Shown one piece after another: positions 62,520 to 64,000 of a stretch of 64,000 nt of DNA; within the stretch, counting starts at the first letter, position 1, and each line of letters opens with the position of its first letter. The notes beneath the pieces were generated by a model that saw nothing but the letters and a program-made list of their open reading frames with translations, had not been told where the DNA came from and ran no database searches. Made by a program: the position numbers and the translations under genes. The stretch is taken from positions 18,290,001 through 18,354,000 of the forward strand of contig OZ059897.1 of assembly GCA_964057225.1 (NCBI GenBank), read 5' to 3'. This DNA comes from Auanema rhodensis. Taxonomy: Eukaryota > Nematoda > Chromadorea > Rhabditida > Rhabditidae.

Positions 62520-64000
62520 TGTTATGACTAATGGTTCCAAGTTACCGTAATCCTATGCGGACTAGAGGACATTTTGACAACCATCCGAGCTCCATGTGCC
62601 TCTCCAAATAAGATGAGATGAACACTGGTAGGCGTATCAACCACAATTTCATCTTAAGTGGTAGTCTCCATTAGTAATCAAGGATTCACTCTGGGAGACA
62701 TATGGAGACACATTATTAAATCATAATCTCGGTTCAATTTAGAAATGAGTACTTCTTGAGACCATTAGTCAAAATAATAACATATTCCCATTCATTACTA
62801 GCCCCTTTATTCTACAATCTCTATTAGGAAATGCTTGAATATTAAGATAATTAATTTATGAAATTAATAATATTCTAATTCATCGTCCCTTCATATTATA
62901 TTGAACCCTTCTTATAAATTATTGTAATTTTGTTTGTATACTAACTAAAACTCTATCATACTATAGTTATTGTGAAGCTAAAACAATTGAACTCTAAAAC
63001 TCAGTTACATATAAGCCCAAATTTTTGTTTAAAATATCGCGAGGTCGCGACAATCTTTGAAAAAGGGCACGTTCCATTCGGAGACTCTATATATGTAACT
63101 GCAGGGTTAGAGCCAGACCGACTAGAGGAATGAGGAATGGCACCGCCTTCCCTCATGCCCCTATTCGGGAGTTCGCCCCTTTGCAAGCCCATGGACGGTT
63201 TGCATCTAACTTAGTTAATCTTATATATTAGTCTTTGTCTTGTAAATGTAGTTTACTTTATCCTTGTGTTAATGTATTGTAATGATATTGTATTGTGTAT
63301 AATAAACCTATATATTTCCTTATCTTATGTAATCCTTATGCTCTGTTTCCATACCGCTACACTTATGGAATACTATACGCGTAGTTGAGCAGACTACAAT
63401 GGTCTGTTCAATATACGTAGGAGCATAATGGAACGTGGAGGTTCCACCTCGAACTCATTTTTGTCGCAAAAACTCGCATAAAAAGTCCATATTTTGATAT
63501 CTAAATTAAAACTTCCTCCACGGTTAGCAACATAATGAGGGCGCCAACTTGTATAAGGTGCAGGTACAAGGGATCTCTCTTTTAGAGAGCTAGGACTACA
63601 TAATTTTGAAATTTCACCCGCTGTCCCCACTCATAAAACCGTCTGAGTGTCCACCCTTATAATACCGTATCCTGCACCGCTTCTCTTGCATTTTTTTTTG
63701 AGGACGTTTGGATCGAAATAGGGGACAATTTCACCAAACGAAATTTTGATTACATTATTATTTGGCAACGAGGAGTTAGAATGAAATTTTGAAAGCGCAC
63801 AAAGTTTAATATTTTATTGTGGTCAGGACTAGAGATTTGAAAGTTAAATTCAGGCGTAAAAGAGCATGCTAACTAAATATTTTTGCGGGAGCCGTTATTC
63901 GGTTTTTATTTTTTTTTTGATTGTGAGAATAGACCACACTAGTCCGAAAAATCCTGGCACAAATTTTATTGCCTGTCAGGTCATTTTGGCGAAAGCACAT
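62520..64000 (+). repeat. 3' LTR (start intact, end outside window or near 63361)
   Basis: Starts TGTTATGAC after the purine tract. Bases 62520-63069 have no counterpart in the window because the 5' copy is truncated; from 63070 it repeats 54057 onward without visible change. A TG...CA unit of 842 bp would end with GCTACA at 63361, but identity to the 5' copy runs on to the window end. So either the LTR is much longer, or a second element copy begins here. It includes a TATA candidate (63088) and AATAAA (63301). Minus-strand frames of 63 and 78 codons in it look incidental. Confidence 0.65.

Larger units (their letters stand above)
54057..64000 (+). mobile_element. Ty3/gypsy-type LTR retroelement with envelope-like domain (right end outside window)
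   Basis: The order protease, RT, RNase H, integrase, the YLDD box, the HHCC plus D,D-35-E integrase and the GPY/F-like C-terminal module place it in Ty3/gypsy (Metaviridae). The polyprotein is flanked by a long direct repeat (54057 onward and 63070 onward, offset 9013 bp, no difference seen over 931 bp), so the copy is young. A purine tract and TGTTATGAC define the 3' LTR start at 62520. The 5' repeat lacks the matching first 550 bp and joins satellite directly, so the element is 5'-truncated there, by deletion or recombination with the array. The start codon of the polyprotein is doubtful, so competence for transposition is uncertain. A primer-binding site was not identified with confidence. 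Confidence 0.9.

Noticed and set aside
62571..62581. ACATTTTGACA in the LTR and TATATCAGTTGA in the polyprotein, both also in the satellite
   Set aside because: Matches of 11-12 bp in AT-rich sequence are expected by chance between a 351-bp unit and 10 kb; flanks do not align, so no satellite origin is implied.

Overview
The window is eukaryotic, non-coding-dominated DNA, most likely from an invertebrate animal. It has two parts. The first (1-54054) is one uninterrupted tandem array of an AT-rich 351-bp satellite, 154 monomers head to tail, all in one orientation and with no net phase shift. The second (54057-64000) is a Ty3/gypsy-type LTR retroelement that abuts the array and runs off the right edge. 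The host cannot be named from sequence alone. Satellite size, AT-rich codon use and the type of retroelement would suit a nematode or arthropod; this is inference.

Satellite. Monomers differ only by substitutions, and a limited set of linked variants lets blocks be traced. There is a 7-monomer repeat near the left end, an 8-monomer offset repeat, a 3-monomer repeat, a block near 15.8-21.8 kb where one copy carries an extra dimer, a 22-monomer (7722 bp) unit present twice in direct tandem (27379-42822), and a 6-monomer unit present twice at the array edge (49843-54054). Each monomer carries two inverted repeats: a 9-bp hairpin with a GTGA loop and a larger compound dyad. Short ORFs of 60-63 codons appear only in monomers that lost one stop codon, and I do not consider them genes.

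Retroelement. A single 6-kb frame encodes, in order: an unrecognised N-terminal region in the gag position, a Thr-rich linker, a segment that looks like the C-terminal part of a class III (gB-like) envelope glycoprotein with a transmembrane helix, a short tail with PPSY, then aspartic protease, reverse transcriptase, RNase H and integrase with a GPY/F-like C-terminal module. Catalytic residues of the pol enzymes are all present. The frame has no ATG at its start; the best candidate is a GTG in a good initiation context. A purine tract and a TGTTATGAC start mark the 3' LTR at 62520. The 5' copy of that repeat is truncated: it begins at 54057, at the satellite junction, and lacks about 550 bp. 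A 116-codon antisense frame with its own AATAAA lies between the 5' repeat and the polyprotein.

The direct repeat (offset 9013 bp) is still perfect at the window end. Either the LTRs are unusually long (about 2.8 kb, containing the antisense frame), or the element is tandemly duplicated with a shared LTR. The window does not resolve this. The most unusual content is the envelope-like membrane segment fused in frame upstream of protease, together with the antisense frame.
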